Part shown: one piece after another, positions 1-6,170 of the stretch
Layout of the letters: each line of letters opens with the position of its first letter
Numbering within the stretch: the first letter of the stretch is position 1
Source of the DNA: Chloroflexota bacterium
GTDB taxonomy: Bacteria; Chloroflexota; Anaerolineae; 4572-78; J111
Length of the DNA: 7,117 nt
Direction: 5' to 3'
Assembly (NCBI GenBank): GCA_003694775.1
Contig: RFJV01000579.1
Span: 1-7,117, forward strand
Translations under genes and position numbers: made by a program
The notes under the pieces: generated by a model
Seen by the model: the letters and a program-made list of their open reading frames with translations, nothing else
The model's database searches: none
Told to the model about the DNA's origin: nothing

Positions 1-198
1 GCGCTGATGCTGGGTGGTGTGGCAGTTCTGCCGTGGCTGGTCAACCTGATTCCCGGCATCAACCAGAGCGGTGCACAAACGCAATCTCTGCTGATTACCA
101 GCACCGGCTTGCTGATTGTGGTCGGTGTGGTGCTGGATACGATGAAGCAGTTGGAAGCCCAACTGCTGATGCGCCACTACGAAGGCTTCCTGAGCTAG
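1..198 (+). CDS. secY: Protein translocase subunit SecY, C-terminal end (partial)
   Basis: This is the last 65 codons of SecY, the pore-forming subunit of the SecYEG translocon in the cytoplasmic membrane; the gene begins upstream of the window. The visible part holds a loop with [11 protein letters not shown], a hydrophobic segment (about residues 28-43 of the fragment) that matches the last transmembrane helix, and the typical cytoplasmic tail with [20 protein letters not shown], ending in a TAG stop at 196-198. The signature V(L)DT..QLEAQL..R.Y.GFL is very characteristic of bacterial SecY C termini. Position just upstream of map agrees with the usual spc/alpha operon order, although adk, often found between the two, is missing. 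Identity is certain; only the fold of the missing N-terminal part cannot be judged. Confidence 0.95.
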   Translation, partial: ALMLGGVAVLPWLVNLIPGINQSGAQTQSLLITSTGLLIVVGVVLDTMKQLEAQLLMRHYEGFLS

Positions 199-206
199 GC
201 GCGGGG

Positions 207-235
207 TTGTCGGGATAAGGCAGTTGAGATAAAAT
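207..235 (+). promoter_or_regulatory. Candidate sigma70-type promoter ahead of map
   Basis: TTGTCG at 207-212 (4 of 6 matches to the -35 consensus) and TAAAAT at 230-235 (5 of 6 to the -10 consensus) are separated by exactly 17 nt in the short gap after secY. Transcription would begin near 242, inside the region before the ATG at 282. If real it gives an internal start for map and the downstream ribosomal genes, and it would exclude the ATG at 237 as the main start. Promoter calls by eye are weak, and the operon may simply be read through from secY. Confidence 0.33.
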
Positions 236-281
236 AATGGGACGCGGTGTCCGGAGGAACGTAAGAAAGGCGACAGCTCAG

Positions 282-1073
282 ATGTTTCGGTCCAATCGGC
301 GGCGAATAGTTTTGAAATCGCGAGAAGAAATTGAACTGATGCGCCGGGCCGGCCAGATTGTGGCCAGGGCCCTGGACGAAGTCCGGCGGCATACCCGTCC
401 GGGTGTTTCCACCGCCGAGCTGGACCGGATAGCCGAAGATGTGCTCCGCCGGCACAACGCCGCACCGGTCTTTAAGGGGTATCCCAACCCGCACCCCGGT
501 GGCCCGCCCTTCCCGGCGACCATCACTGCCTGCATCAACGAAGAACTGGTGCACGGCATTCCCAGCCCGCACCGGGTTCTGCAAGAAGGCGACATCTTCA
601 GCGTGGACTGCGGGGCATACTACAAGGGCTGGGTGGGCGACGCGGCCATTACCGTCCCGGTGGGCGAAATATCGGCGGAGGCCCGCCGCCTGCTGGAGGT
701 AACGGAGCAGGCCCTGTACGAGGGCATTGCCCAGGGCCGGGTGGGGAACCGAACGGAAGACATCTCCGCCGCGGTGCAGGCGTATGTAGAAGCCCACGGC
801 TACAGCGTGGTGCGCGAGTATACCGGCCATGGTGTGGGCCGGAACATGCATGAAGACCCGCAGGTTCCCAACTTTGGGCAGGCAGGCAAGGGGGTCCCCC
901 TGAAAGCAGGGATGACCATTGCCCTGGAGCCGATGGTCCAGGTGGGAACCTGGAAAACCAGGGTGCTGGATGACGGCTGGACGGTTGTCTCTGCCGATGG
1001 TTCGCTGTCGGCGCACTTTGAGCATTCGTTTGCCGTTACCGACGGTGAACCGGACATCCTGACTCTGCTTTAA
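282..1073 (+). CDS. map: Methionine aminopeptidase, type I
   Basis: MetAP removes the initiator methionine from nascent proteins as they leave the ribosome; it is a cytosolic dinuclear metal hydrolase of the pita-bread fold. Numbered from the ATG at 282 (263 aa), the five metal ligands are all visible: D109 in SVDCG, D120 in VGDAA, H183 in GHGVG, E216 in ALEPMV and E247 in FEHSF. The substrate histidines H91 (VHGIP) and H190 (MHEDP) are also present. There is no N-terminal zinc-finger or type II insertion. A Gly/Pro-rich stretch (about residues 66-78, GYPNPHPGGPPFP) precedes the conserved INE..VHGIP motif. The reading frame is open to an ATG at 237, which adds 15 basic residues, but AAGAAAGG at 263-270 suits the ATG at 282 and a possible promoter at 207-235 would start transcription after 237. 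A TTG at 312 would be the minimal start. Function is firm, the exact start is not. Confidence 0.95.
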   Translation: MFRSNRRRIVLKSREEIELMRRAGQIVARALDEVRRHTRPGVSTAELDRIAEDVLRRHNAAPVFKGYPNPHPGGPPFPATITACINEELVHGIPSPHRVLQEGDIFSVDCGAYYKGWVGDAAITVPVGEISAEARRLLEVTEQALYEGIAQGRVGNRTEDISAAVQAYVEAHGYSVVREYTGHGVGRNMHEDPQVPNFGQAGKGVPLKAGMTIALEPMVQVGTWKTRVLDDGWTVVSADGSLSAHFEHSFAVTDGEPDILTLL

Positions 1074-1097
1074 GGAACCATCAGGAAAAAAACAGTG

Positions 1098-1126
1098 CCC
1101 AGACCGGCCCCCGGCGTGGTTTTGGG
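1098..1126 (+). other. Stem-loop in the map-rpmJ gap
   Basis: CCCAGACC (1098-1105) can pair with GGTTTTGGG (1118-1126) with one bulged T and one G-U pair. A small GCC/GGC stem (1107-1109 with 1113-1115) may form in the 12-nt loop. The 76-nt gap is where infA would normally lie and holds no reading frame of suitable size. No run of T follows, so a strong terminator is unlikely; it may be a weak attenuator, an mRNA-processing or stability element, or chance. Confidence 0.25.
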
Positions 1127-1149
1127 ATTTGCTTGTGGAGGAATAGATA

Positions 1150-1263
1150 ATGAAAGTCAGACCATCGGTGAAGAAAATTTGTGATAACTGCAAAATCATC
1201 AAACGCCGCGGCGTTGTGCGGGTAATCTGCACCAATCCCAAGCATAAACAGCGGCAAGGGTAA
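1150..1263 (+). CDS. rpmJ: 50S ribosomal protein L36
   Basis: A 37-residue frame that encodes L36, the smallest protein of the large ribosomal subunit. It begins [15 protein letters not shown] and ends KHKQRQG, the expected length for the family. It carries the full zinc-binding set C11, C14, C27 and H32, so this is the zinc-ribbon (C+) form and not the zinc-free paralogue. GGAGG at 1137-1141 lies 8 nt before the ATG. The TAA stop at 1261-1263 overlaps the Shine-Dalgarno sequence of rpsM (TAAGGAG), so translation of the two genes is probably coupled. Position before rpsM is the standard one. Confidence 0.96.
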   Translation: MKVRPSVKKICDNCKIIKRRGVVRVICTNPKHKQRQG

Positions 1264-1275
1264 GGAGTTTACTTT

Positions 1276-1656
1276 ATGGCACGTATTGCTGGTGTTGACC
1301 TGCCCCGCAATAAGCGGGTCGAAATTGGGTTGACCTACATTTATGGTATCGGTTTGACCCGGAGCAAGGAAATATTGGCGAAGACCGGCATTAATCCGGA
1401 CACGCGCATTAAGGATTTGTCGGATGATGAGGTGGCCCGGTTGCGCGAGGTCATTGACCGGGACTACGTGGTGGAAGGCGATTTGCGCCGCGAAGTGGCG
1501 ATGAACATCAAGCGCCTGCAGGAAATTGGTTGCTACCGCGGCCTGCGCCACCGCCGCAACCTGCCTGTTCACGGCCAGCGAACCCGCACCAATGCCCGCA
1601 CCAAGCGCGGCCCGCGGAAGACCGTGGCCGGCAAGAAACGGGCCGCCAAGAAGTAG
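1276..1656 (+). CDS. rpsM: 30S ribosomal protein S13
   Basis: S13 sits in the head of the small subunit, contacts the P-site tRNA and forms bridges to the large subunit. The 126-residue product starts [26 protein letters not shown], the classic S13 N terminus with the helix-two turns-helix region. It contains the highly conserved block [25 protein letters not shown] at about residues 88-112, followed by a lysine/arginine-rich tail that reaches the decoding site. The length is typical. The ATG is served by AAGGAG at 1262-1267, 8 nt upstream and overlapping the rpmJ stop. A 114-nt gap follows before rpsK, longer than the other spacers in this half of the operon. Confidence 0.97.
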   Translation: MARIAGVDLPRNKRVEIGLTYIYGIGLTRSKEILAKTGINPDTRIKDLSDDEVARLREVIDRDYVVEGDLRREVAMNIKRLQEIGCYRGLRHRRNLPVHGQRTRTNARTKRGPRKTVAGKKRAAKK

Positions 1657-1667
1657 CCGGATGGTTG

Positions 1668-1685
1668 CCGGCGGGGTACTGCCGG
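1668..1685 (+). other. Small GC-rich hairpin in the rpsM-rpsK gap
   Basis: CCGGC (1668-1672) and GCCGG (1681-1685) flank an 8-nt loop just after the rpsM stop; a second weak hairpin, TCGG-GAG-CCGA, lies at 1739-1749. No T-run follows either, so neither looks like an intrinsic terminator. The rest of the 114-nt spacer (1657-1770) holds nothing else I can identify except the rpsK Shine-Dalgarno. In a GC-rich genome such short stems also arise by chance. Confidence 0.22.
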
Positions 1686-1770
1686 GAGCTGTCTGCCAGC
1701 AGGTTGGTTTGGATATTATCAGTAACTGCAGAAATCGGTCGGGAGCCGAACACTGCCTTGTGGAGGTTTT

Positions 1771-2169
1771 ATGGCGAAGCAAAGAGGTCGAGCGCGCAGT
1801 GGGGGCAAGAAAGAACGCAAGAATGTCCCGTACGGACGCGCCTACATTTACGCAACATTCAACAATACTATCATTACCATTACCGACCAGAACGGGAACA
1901 CCATTTCCTGGGCCAGTGCGGGAACCAGCGGCTTTAAGGGGTCGCGCAAGAGCACCCCGTATGCGGCTCAGCTTGCGGCCAAGAACGCGGCCAAAGCGGC
2001 CCAGGAACACGGTGTCCGGGAACTGGATGTATTTGTAAAGGGGCCTGGCCCTGGCCGCGAAGCGGCTATCCGGGCACTGCAGGCCGAGAATATGATTCTG
2101 CGGTCCATTACCGATAAAACACCCATTCCCCACAACGGTTGCCGCCCGCCCAAAAAGCGGCGAGTCTAG
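1771..2169 (+). CDS. rpsK: 30S ribosomal protein S11
   Basis: S11 lies on the platform of the small subunit beside the E-site mRNA and 16S rRNA helices of the central domain. The 132-residue product has the basic N terminus [26 protein letters not shown], the motif NNTIITITD...ISWASAG at about residues 31-50 with [13 protein letters not shown] following it, and [15 protein letters not shown] at about 89-103. It ends [16 protein letters not shown]; the Asn-Gly pair N122-G123 corresponds to the site known to isomerise to isoaspartate in Escherichia coli S11. GGAGG at 1761-1765 region precedes the ATG by about 5-6 nt. A 155-nt structured gap separates it from rpsD. Confidence 0.97.
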   Translation: MAKQRGRARSGGKKERKNVPYGRAYIYATFNNTIITITDQNGNTISWASAGTSGFKGSRKSTPYAAQLAAKNAAKAAQEHGVRELDVFVKGPGPGREAAIRALQAENMILRSITDKTPIPHNGCRPPKKRRV

Positions 2170-2185
2170 CTGTTGTTGGTCTGCG

Positions 2186-2320
2186 GTCTGGGATTTTCTC
2201 AGGCTGACACCCCTTTACGGGGAAAATATCACACCAAAGAGGGATGACGGGTCCGCCAAACCTGTAAACCTCTTTAATTTATGTAAGTTGATTTTTAGAC
2301 AGCAAAGCTGTACAAGGAGG
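2186..2320 (+). promoter_or_regulatory. Candidate structured leader controlling rpsD (S4)
   Basis: The 155-nt space before rpsD can fold into four successive stem-loops: 2186-2204 (8 pairs incl. two G-U, loop TTT), 2210-2222 (CCCC/GGGG), a two-tier stem at 2236-2275 and 2299-2311 (ACAGC-AAA-GCTGT) right before the Shine-Dalgarno. In the two-tier stem AAAGAGG (2236-2242) pairs with CCTCTTT (2269-2275), and inside it ACGGGT (2247-2252) pairs with ACCTGT (2260-2265) around the loop CCGCCAA (2253-2259). CCTCTTT can instead pair along its whole length with the real Shine-Dalgarno AAGGAGG (2314-2320), and loop bases GCCAA match the start region TTGGC (2325-2329). S4 is known to repress its own synthesis by binding leader mRNA in E. 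coli and Bacillus; that this leader works in such a way is inference. Confidence 0.45.
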
Positions 2321-2324
2321 AAAC

Positions 2325-2960
2325 TTGGCACGATATTCCGATTCTGTTTGTAAACTCTGCCGTCGTGAAGGCGAAAAACTGTTCCTGAAAGGCGAACGGT
2401 GCTTTACCCCCAAATGCGCTATCGAACGGCGCTCCTACCCGCCCGGACTGCATGGCCGGCAGGCCCAATTCCGGCGCAAAGAGTCTGACTACGGTCAGCA
2501 GTTGCGGGCCAAGCAGAAGGCCCGCCGGATTTACGGCGTCATGGAACGCCAGTTCCGGCGCTATTTCAGCATTGCCCAGCGGCAGAAGGGGTTGACCGGC
2601 GTAAACCTGCTGATTTTGCTGGAGCGCCGGCTGGACAATGTGGTGTATCGCCTGGGGTTTGCCTCGTCGCGGGCGCAGGCCCGGCAGATGGTTCTGCACG
2701 GCCATTTTGACGTCAACGGGCGAAAAACCAACGTTCCGTCTTTCCTGGTTTCTCCCGGCGACGTGATTGCCGTTCGCGAACGGAGCAAAAAGACAGCCCT
2801 GTTCAAGGATGTCGCCCAAACGCTTGATGAGGGGCGTGTGCCGGATTGGTTAAAACTCGATGCAAATAATCTCTCCGGTCAGGTCCTCCAGGAACCAACC
2901 CGTGAACACATCGACGTCACCCTCAATGAGCAACTGATTGTGGAGTACTACAGCCGGTAA
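2325..2960 (+). CDS. rpsD: 30S ribosomal protein S4 (zinc-binding type)
   Basis: S4 nucleates assembly of the 16S 5' domain and lines the mRNA entry tunnel; in several bacteria it also represses its own operon. The 211-residue product begins at a TTG codon, supported by a perfect AAGGAGG at 2314-2320 placed 4 nt upstream and by the conserved N terminus [23 protein letters not shown]. Four cysteines, C9, C12, C26 and C31, form the zinc knuckle of the Thermus-like C+ form. [30 protein letters not shown] follows at about 42-71, and the S4 RNA-binding domain ([33 protein letters not shown]) is at about 100-160. The C terminus [16 protein letters not shown] is normal. The long structured leader upstream suggests regulation separate from rpsK. 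Confidence 0.97.
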   Translation: MARYSDSVCKLCRREGEKLFLKGERCFTPKCAIERRSYPPGLHGRQAQFRRKESDYGQQLRAKQKARRIYGVMERQFRRYFSIAQRQKGLTGVNLLILLERRLDNVVYRLGFASSRAQARQMVLHGHFDVNGRKTNVPSFLVSPGDVIAVRERSKKTALFKDVAQTLDEGRVPDWLKLDANNLSGQVLQEPTREHIDVTLNEQLIVEYYSR

Positions 2961-3027
2961 GGCAGTATCATCCGGCCCAAAATGAATCTGATTTGGTTAG
3001 AGTAGCTGTTAATTGGAGGGTGTTCCG

Positions 3028-4002
3028 TTGTCTGAATTCAATATGGTTTTGCCCAAAATTGAAACCGAGGCCAGTTCGCGCAGTTTTGGCCGCTTCAATA
3101 TAAGCCCTCTGGAAAGCGGGTATGGGATTACCCTGGGCAATGCTTTACGACGAGTTTTACTTTCGTCCTTAACCGGGGCGGCGGTGACCTCTATTCGCGT
3201 CAGTGGGGTGCATCATGAATTTTCCGACATCCCCAACGTGCGCGAAGATATGACCGCCCTGATACTGAACGTTAAGCGCCTGCGCCTGAAAATGCATCAG
3301 GATGAACCGGCCCGCCTGCACGTGGAGGTCAAAGGCGAAGGGGTTGTCACCGCCGGCGACCTTGAGTGCCCGCCGCATGTGGAAATCATCAACCCCGACC
3401 TGCCCCTGCTGACGGTTGACTCGCCGGACGCGGAGCTTGACCTTGAACTGGTGGTGGAAAAAGGCCGCGGCTACTCCCCCTCGGAAGAGCGGGGGAAACT
3501 GCCCATCGGTGAAATTTCGGTGGATGCCATTTTCAGCCCGGTGCGCAAGGCCAACTACTATGTGGAGCGCACCCGCGTTGGGCAAGATACCGACTACGAC
3601 CGGCTGGTGCTGGAAATCACCACCGACGGAACCATTTCTCCGCGCGATGCGCTCAAGGAAGCGGCCCAAATTCTGGTCCGCCACTTCCAGCTCGTCGCCG
3701 GGGTAACGGAAATGGAACTGCCGGAAGAAGAGGAAGAAGAAAGCGGTATTCCCAGCAAAATCTACGAAACCCCGGTTGAAGAGCTGGAGCTGACCGTTCG
3801 GGCATACAACTGCCTGAAACGGGCCGGCATCACGCAGGTGGGCGAGATTCTGGAAAAAGTAAAGAAAGGCCCAGATGAAATCCTGGCTATCCGTAATTTT
3901 GGGCAGAAATCGTTAGATGAATTGATGGAAAAACTGGAAGAAAAGGGATACCTGGACCTCCTGCGCCAGCAAGGAGAACTTCCAGCCACCATTCCAGAGT
4001 AA
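3028..4002 (+). CDS. rpoA: DNA-directed RNA polymerase subunit alpha
   Basis: The alpha dimer is the scaffold for assembly of core RNA polymerase and contacts UP elements and activators. I start it at the TTG at 3028 (324 aa), 7 nt after GGAGGG (3015-3020); the frame runs up to a TTG at 3013 that lies within this Shine-Dalgarno, and the ATG at 3043 is too far from it. The N-terminal domain shows SPLESGYGITLGNALRRVLLSSL (26-48), the dimer and beta-contact helix. An acidic linker with six glutamates (233-238) precedes the C-terminal domain (about 250-310). DNA-contact residues are kept: R258, N261, C262, G292, K294, S295 and E298 match E. coli R265, N268, C269, G296, K298, S299 and E302. It lies between rpsD and rplQ as in the standard alpha operon. 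Confidence 0.97.
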   Translation: MSEFNMVLPKIETEASSRSFGRFNISPLESGYGITLGNALRRVLLSSLTGAAVTSIRVSGVHHEFSDIPNVREDMTALILNVKRLRLKMHQDEPARLHVEVKGEGVVTAGDLECPPHVEIINPDLPLLTVDSPDAELDLELVVEKGRGYSPSEERGKLPIGEISVDAIFSPVRKANYYVERTRVGQDTDYDRLVLEITTDGTISPRDALKEAAQILVRHFQLVAGVTEMELPEEEEEESGIPSKIYETPVEELELTVRAYNCLKRAGITQVGEILEKVKKGPDEILAIRNFGQKSLDELMEKLEEKGYLDLLRQQGELPATIPE

Positions 4003-4022
4003 TCCGCTGAGGAGTAATAGGC

Positions 4023-4388
4023 ATGCGACACAATATTGCAGGACGACGACTGGGCCGCTCGACCAAGCATCGAAAAGCCCTGTTTAGAAATCTGACGACC
4101 GAACTGTTCAAGCACGAACGCATCAAGACCACCGAAGCCAAGGCCAAGAGCATCCGTCCAATGGCCGAAAAGCTGATTTCCCTGGCTCGCCGCGATGATG
4201 TGCACGCCCGCCGGCTGGTGGCGCGCGAAATTCAGGACCGGGCCGTGGTGTACAAGCTGTTCCACGAAATCGGCCCGCGCATGCAAGGACGCAACGGCGG
4301 CTACACCCGGATGTACAAGCTTGGCCCGCGCCGCGGCGATGCCGCCGAAATGGTCCTGCTGGAGCTGGTTGACCGGGAAGAAGACTGA
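4023..4388 (+). CDS. rplQ: 50S ribosomal protein L17
   Basis: L17 binds 23S rRNA near the peptide exit tunnel on the solvent side of the large subunit. The 121-residue product starts [52 protein letters not shown], the almost invariant L17 signature, and ends with [25 protein letters not shown]. This is the usual short bacterial length without a C-terminal extension. GAGGAG at 4009-4014 precedes the ATG by 8 nt, 20 nt after the rpoA stop. The stop is 9 nt before the truA start. Confidence 0.97.
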   Translation: MRHNIAGRRLGRSTKHRKALFRNLTTELFKHERIKTTEAKAKSIRPMAEKLISLARRDDVHARRLVAREIQDRAVVYKLFHEIGPRMQGRNGGYTRMYKLGPRRGDAAEMVLLELVDREED

Positions 4389-4397
4389 AGCTAAACA

Positions 4398-5153
4398 GTG
4401 GAACACGCCAGGCGTCGCTACCGGGCCGTGGTTGCCTACGATGGCACGGACTTCTGGGGCTTCCAGCTTCAGGCCAGAGAGCGCACGGTTCAGGGTGAGA
4501 TTGAAAAGGCACTCAACCGGCTGACCGGCTCACCCATCAGGATTGATGCCGCCGGACGTACCGACGCCGGTGTGCACGCCACCGGACAGGTGATTGCCTT
4601 TAACGCCGTTTGGAAGCACAGTTTGCCCGACCTGCATCGGGCGCTGAACGCCGTTTTGCCGGATGACATCGTGGTGCAGAGGCTGGAAATCGCCTCCACC
4701 ACGTTTCATCCCCGGTTCGATGCCCTGAGCCGGACTTACCAATACCAGATTATCAACCAGCCGTGGCCCGACGTTCTGCTCAGGCGGTATGCATGGCACA
4801 TTGCCAAACCGCTTGATGGAACGGCAATGCAGAGGGCCGCATCTTACCTGGTGGGTGAGCACGATTTTGCCTCGTTTGGCAAGCCGCCCCAGGGACAAAA
4901 TACGGTCCGCCGGGTGCTCCGGGCAGATTGGAGCACAGAAAACACCCGGCTAACTTTTACCATCACTGCCAATGCCTTCCTGTACCGGATGGTCCGGAAC
5001 ATTGTCGGAACGCTGGTGCAGGCGGGGATGGGGTTGATGGAACCGGAAGCAGTCCAACAGATTTTGGCAGAGCGAGACTTGAAAAAGTCTGCGCCGCCTG
5101 CGCCGGCTCACGGTCTATGCCTGGTGCAGGTCACTTATCCTGAAGAGGCATAG
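4398..5153 (+). CDS. truA: tRNA pseudouridine(38-40) synthase TruA
   Basis: TruA converts U38, U39 and U40 in the anticodon stem-loop of many tRNAs to pseudouridine. The 251-residue product opens with RRYRAVVAYDGTDFWGFQLQ, has the catalytic aspartate D56 in AAGRTDAGVHA (51-61), FHPRFDALSRTYQYQI at 103-118 with the conserved tyrosine Y114, EHDFASF at 154-160 and FLYRMVRNIVGTLVQAG at 194-210. It ends HGLCLVQVTYPEEA, the expected C-terminal strand. The GTG at 4398 is the only usable start: an in-frame TAA sits at 4392-4394, and no other start codon comes before the conserved core. No clear Shine-Dalgarno is present, and the start is only 9 nt past the rplQ stop, so translational coupling is likely. 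The rplQ-truA-rplM-rpsI order is common in Gram-positive and related phyla. Confidence 0.96.
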   Translation: MEHARRRYRAVVAYDGTDFWGFQLQARERTVQGEIEKALNRLTGSPIRIDAAGRTDAGVHATGQVIAFNAVWKHSLPDLHRALNAVLPDDIVVQRLEIASTTFHPRFDALSRTYQYQIINQPWPDVLLRRYAWHIAKPLDGTAMQRAASYLVGEHDFASFGKPPQGQNTVRRVLRADWSTENTRLTFTITANAFLYRMVRNIVGTLVQAGMGLMEPEAVQQILAERDLKKSAPPAPAHGLCLVQVTYPEEA

Positions 5154-5192
5154 AACTGCTGGTCAACTGTTCTATGAAGGAGTAGTCATACG

Positions 5193-5618
5193 GTGAAAAC
5201 AATAAGCGTTAGAGAACAAGATGTACAGCGAGAATGGTACGTGATTGACGCCCAGGGGAAAACACTGGGGCGCTTGGCAACCCAGATAGCCACTATCCTG
5301 CGCGGTAAGCACAAGCCTTACTACACCCCCCACGTGGACTGCGGCGACTACGTGATTGTGGTCAACGCAGAAAAGGTGCACGTTACCGGGCGGAAGATGA
5401 CCCAGAAGAAGTACTACCGCCATTCCGGGTATCCGGGCGGCTTAAAGGTGATTACCCTGCGCGACCAACTGCGCCGCTTCCCTACCCGCGTGGTGGAAAG
5501 CGCGGTGCGGGGGATGCTTCCCAAGAACCGGCTGGGGCGCCGGATGTTCAAGAAGCTCAAGGTATATGCCGGACCGAACCATCCGCACCAGGCCCAACAG
5601 CCCAAGCCGTTGGAATAG
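5193..5618 (+). CDS. rplM: 50S ribosomal protein L13
   Basis: L13 is an early-assembly protein of the large subunit that binds 23S rRNA. The 141-residue product has the normal length and motifs: [52 protein letters not shown] (15-66), [12 protein letters not shown] (72-83) and the family signature [34 protein letters not shown] (104-137). The GTG start at 5193 is supported by AAGGAG at 5177-5182, 10 nt upstream, and by alignment of the N terminus. It is paired with rpsI as in almost all bacteria. Confidence 0.97.
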   Translation: MKTISVREQDVQREWYVIDAQGKTLGRLATQIATILRGKHKPYYTPHVDCGDYVIVVNAEKVHVTGRKMTQKKYYRHSGYPGGLKVITLRDQLRRFPTRVVESAVRGMLPKNRLGRRMFKKLKVYAGPNHPHQAQQPKPLE

Positions 5619-5669
5619 CCTACTTAAACCAGTTAAAACGTTGCTATACGTTGAGGAAGAGTGTAAATT

Positions 5670-6071
5670 ATGACCGATATGCAATATTACGAAGGGGTTG
5701 GCCGCCGGAAGGCCGCAACTGCACGGGTTCGGATTTACCCGTCGGACACGGGTGTTGGCTTTGTGGTGAACGACAAGCCGCTTGAAGAATACTTCACCCG
5801 CGAAATCGACCAGCACGAGATTTTGACCCCCCTGAAAGTGTGCGGCGCTGAAGGCAAGTTCGGCGTTACGGTGAAGGTTCGGGGGGGTGGGGTAACCGGA
5901 CAGGCCGGCGCGGTTCGGCTGGGGGTTGCCCGTGCCCTGCTCAAATTCAACCCCGAATACCGGAAAACCCTGCGTGACCACGGCCTGCTGACCCGCGACC
6001 CGCGGGCCAAAGAGCGGAAAAAGCCCGGTCTCAAGCGGGCACGCAAGGCGCCGCAGTACACCAAGCGCTAG
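5670..6071 (+). CDS. rpsI: 30S ribosomal protein S9
   Basis: S9 is in the head of the small subunit, and its C-terminal tail touches the anticodon loop of the P-site tRNA. The 133-residue product has [23 protein letters not shown] (6-28), the signature [20 protein letters not shown] (72-91) and the conserved end [17 protein letters not shown], which keeps the terminal lysine-arginine that reaches the tRNA. GAGGAA at 5653-5658 lies 11 nt before the ATG; the second ATG (codon 4) is less well placed. A G7-T-G4 run at about 5880-5892 encodes the RGGGV part of the signature and is in frame. It is the last gene of the plus-strand operon. Confidence 0.97.
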   Translation: MTDMQYYEGVGRRKAATARVRIYPSDTGVGFVVNDKPLEEYFTREIDQHEILTPLKVCGAEGKFGVTVKVRGGGVTGQAGAVRLGVARALLKFNPEYRKTLRDHGLLTRDPRAKERKKPGLKRARKAPQYTKR

Positions 6072-6081
6072 GCAAATTTTC

Positions 6082-6123
6082 TTCTGGTTCGACCCGCTTC
6101 TGCGGGCCGTTCTCAGGCCAGAA
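6082..6123 (+). terminator. Stem-loop just after rpsI
   Basis: TTCTGG (6082-6087) can pair with CCAGAA (6118-6123), enclosing a tight hairpin CCCGC-TTCT-GCGGG at 6093-6106. It begins 11 nt after the rpsI stop. The T-rich tail of an intrinsic terminator is absent, so it may instead protect the 3' end of the mRNA or aid the stronger hairpins that follow. Confidence 0.35.
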
Positions 6124-6126
6124 ACA

Positions 6127-6157
6127 GACAAAGGCGACCTGGCAGGTCGCCTTTGTC
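6127..6157. terminator. Perfect 14-bp hairpin between convergent genes
   Basis: GACAAAGGCGACCT (6127-6140) is the exact reverse complement of AGGTCGCCTTTGTC (6144-6157), with a loop of only GGC. This is the strongest inverted repeat in the window and sits in the middle of the spacer between the rpsI and UbiA-gene stops. The stem has A/T-rich ends on both strands (ACAAAG/CTTTGT); the minus-strand side continues TGTTTC, the plus side turns GC-rich. A bidirectional Rho-independent terminator is the best reading. Confidence 0.7.
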
Positions 6158-6170
6158 CGCGTGCACCGAC

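Noticed and set aside
195..1241. Long open frame of 348 codons on the minus strand
   Set aside because: It lies entirely opposite map and rpmJ, whose products match known families at full length; the translated minus frame is His/Pro/Arg-rich and resembles no protein. It is an antisense shadow of GC-rich coding sequence.
1704..1719. TTGGTT and TATTAT in the rpsM-rpsK gap as a promoter
   Set aside because: The two elements are only 4 nt apart, and nothing like a -35 box sits 17 nt upstream of TATTAT; no extended -10 either.
1526..2038. Plus-strand frames bridging the rpsM-rpsK gap
   Set aside because: They start inside rpsM and run out of frame through rpsK; the translation is low-complexity Ala/Pro/Arg-rich and has no proper ribosome site.
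1081..2133. Open frame of 350 codons on the minus strand across rpmJ, rpsM and rpsK
   Set aside because: It is antisense to three certain ribosomal genes and to the spacers between them, with no recognisable motif; open by composition only.
2236..2280. Nested hairpin ahead of rpsD as an intrinsic terminator
   Set aside because: The stem is followed by AATTTATG and not a T-run, and the essential genes rpsD and rpoA lie downstream; a translational leader fits better, though attenuation cannot be excluded.
2288..2316. Possible promoter TTGATT with TACAAG just before rpsD
   Set aside because: The spacing is right but the -10 match is poor, and transcription would start almost at the start codon, losing the strong Shine-Dalgarno that is clearly used.
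3013..3027. Upstream TTG start for rpoA
   Set aside because: This TTG is part of the Shine-Dalgarno stretch TTGGAGGG and has no ribosome site of its own; the TTG at 3028 is correctly spaced and gives a normal alpha N terminus.
5442..6131. Minus-strand frame of 229 codons over rplM and rpsI
   Set aside because: Antisense to two certain ribosomal genes and running through the convergent terminators; no family features.
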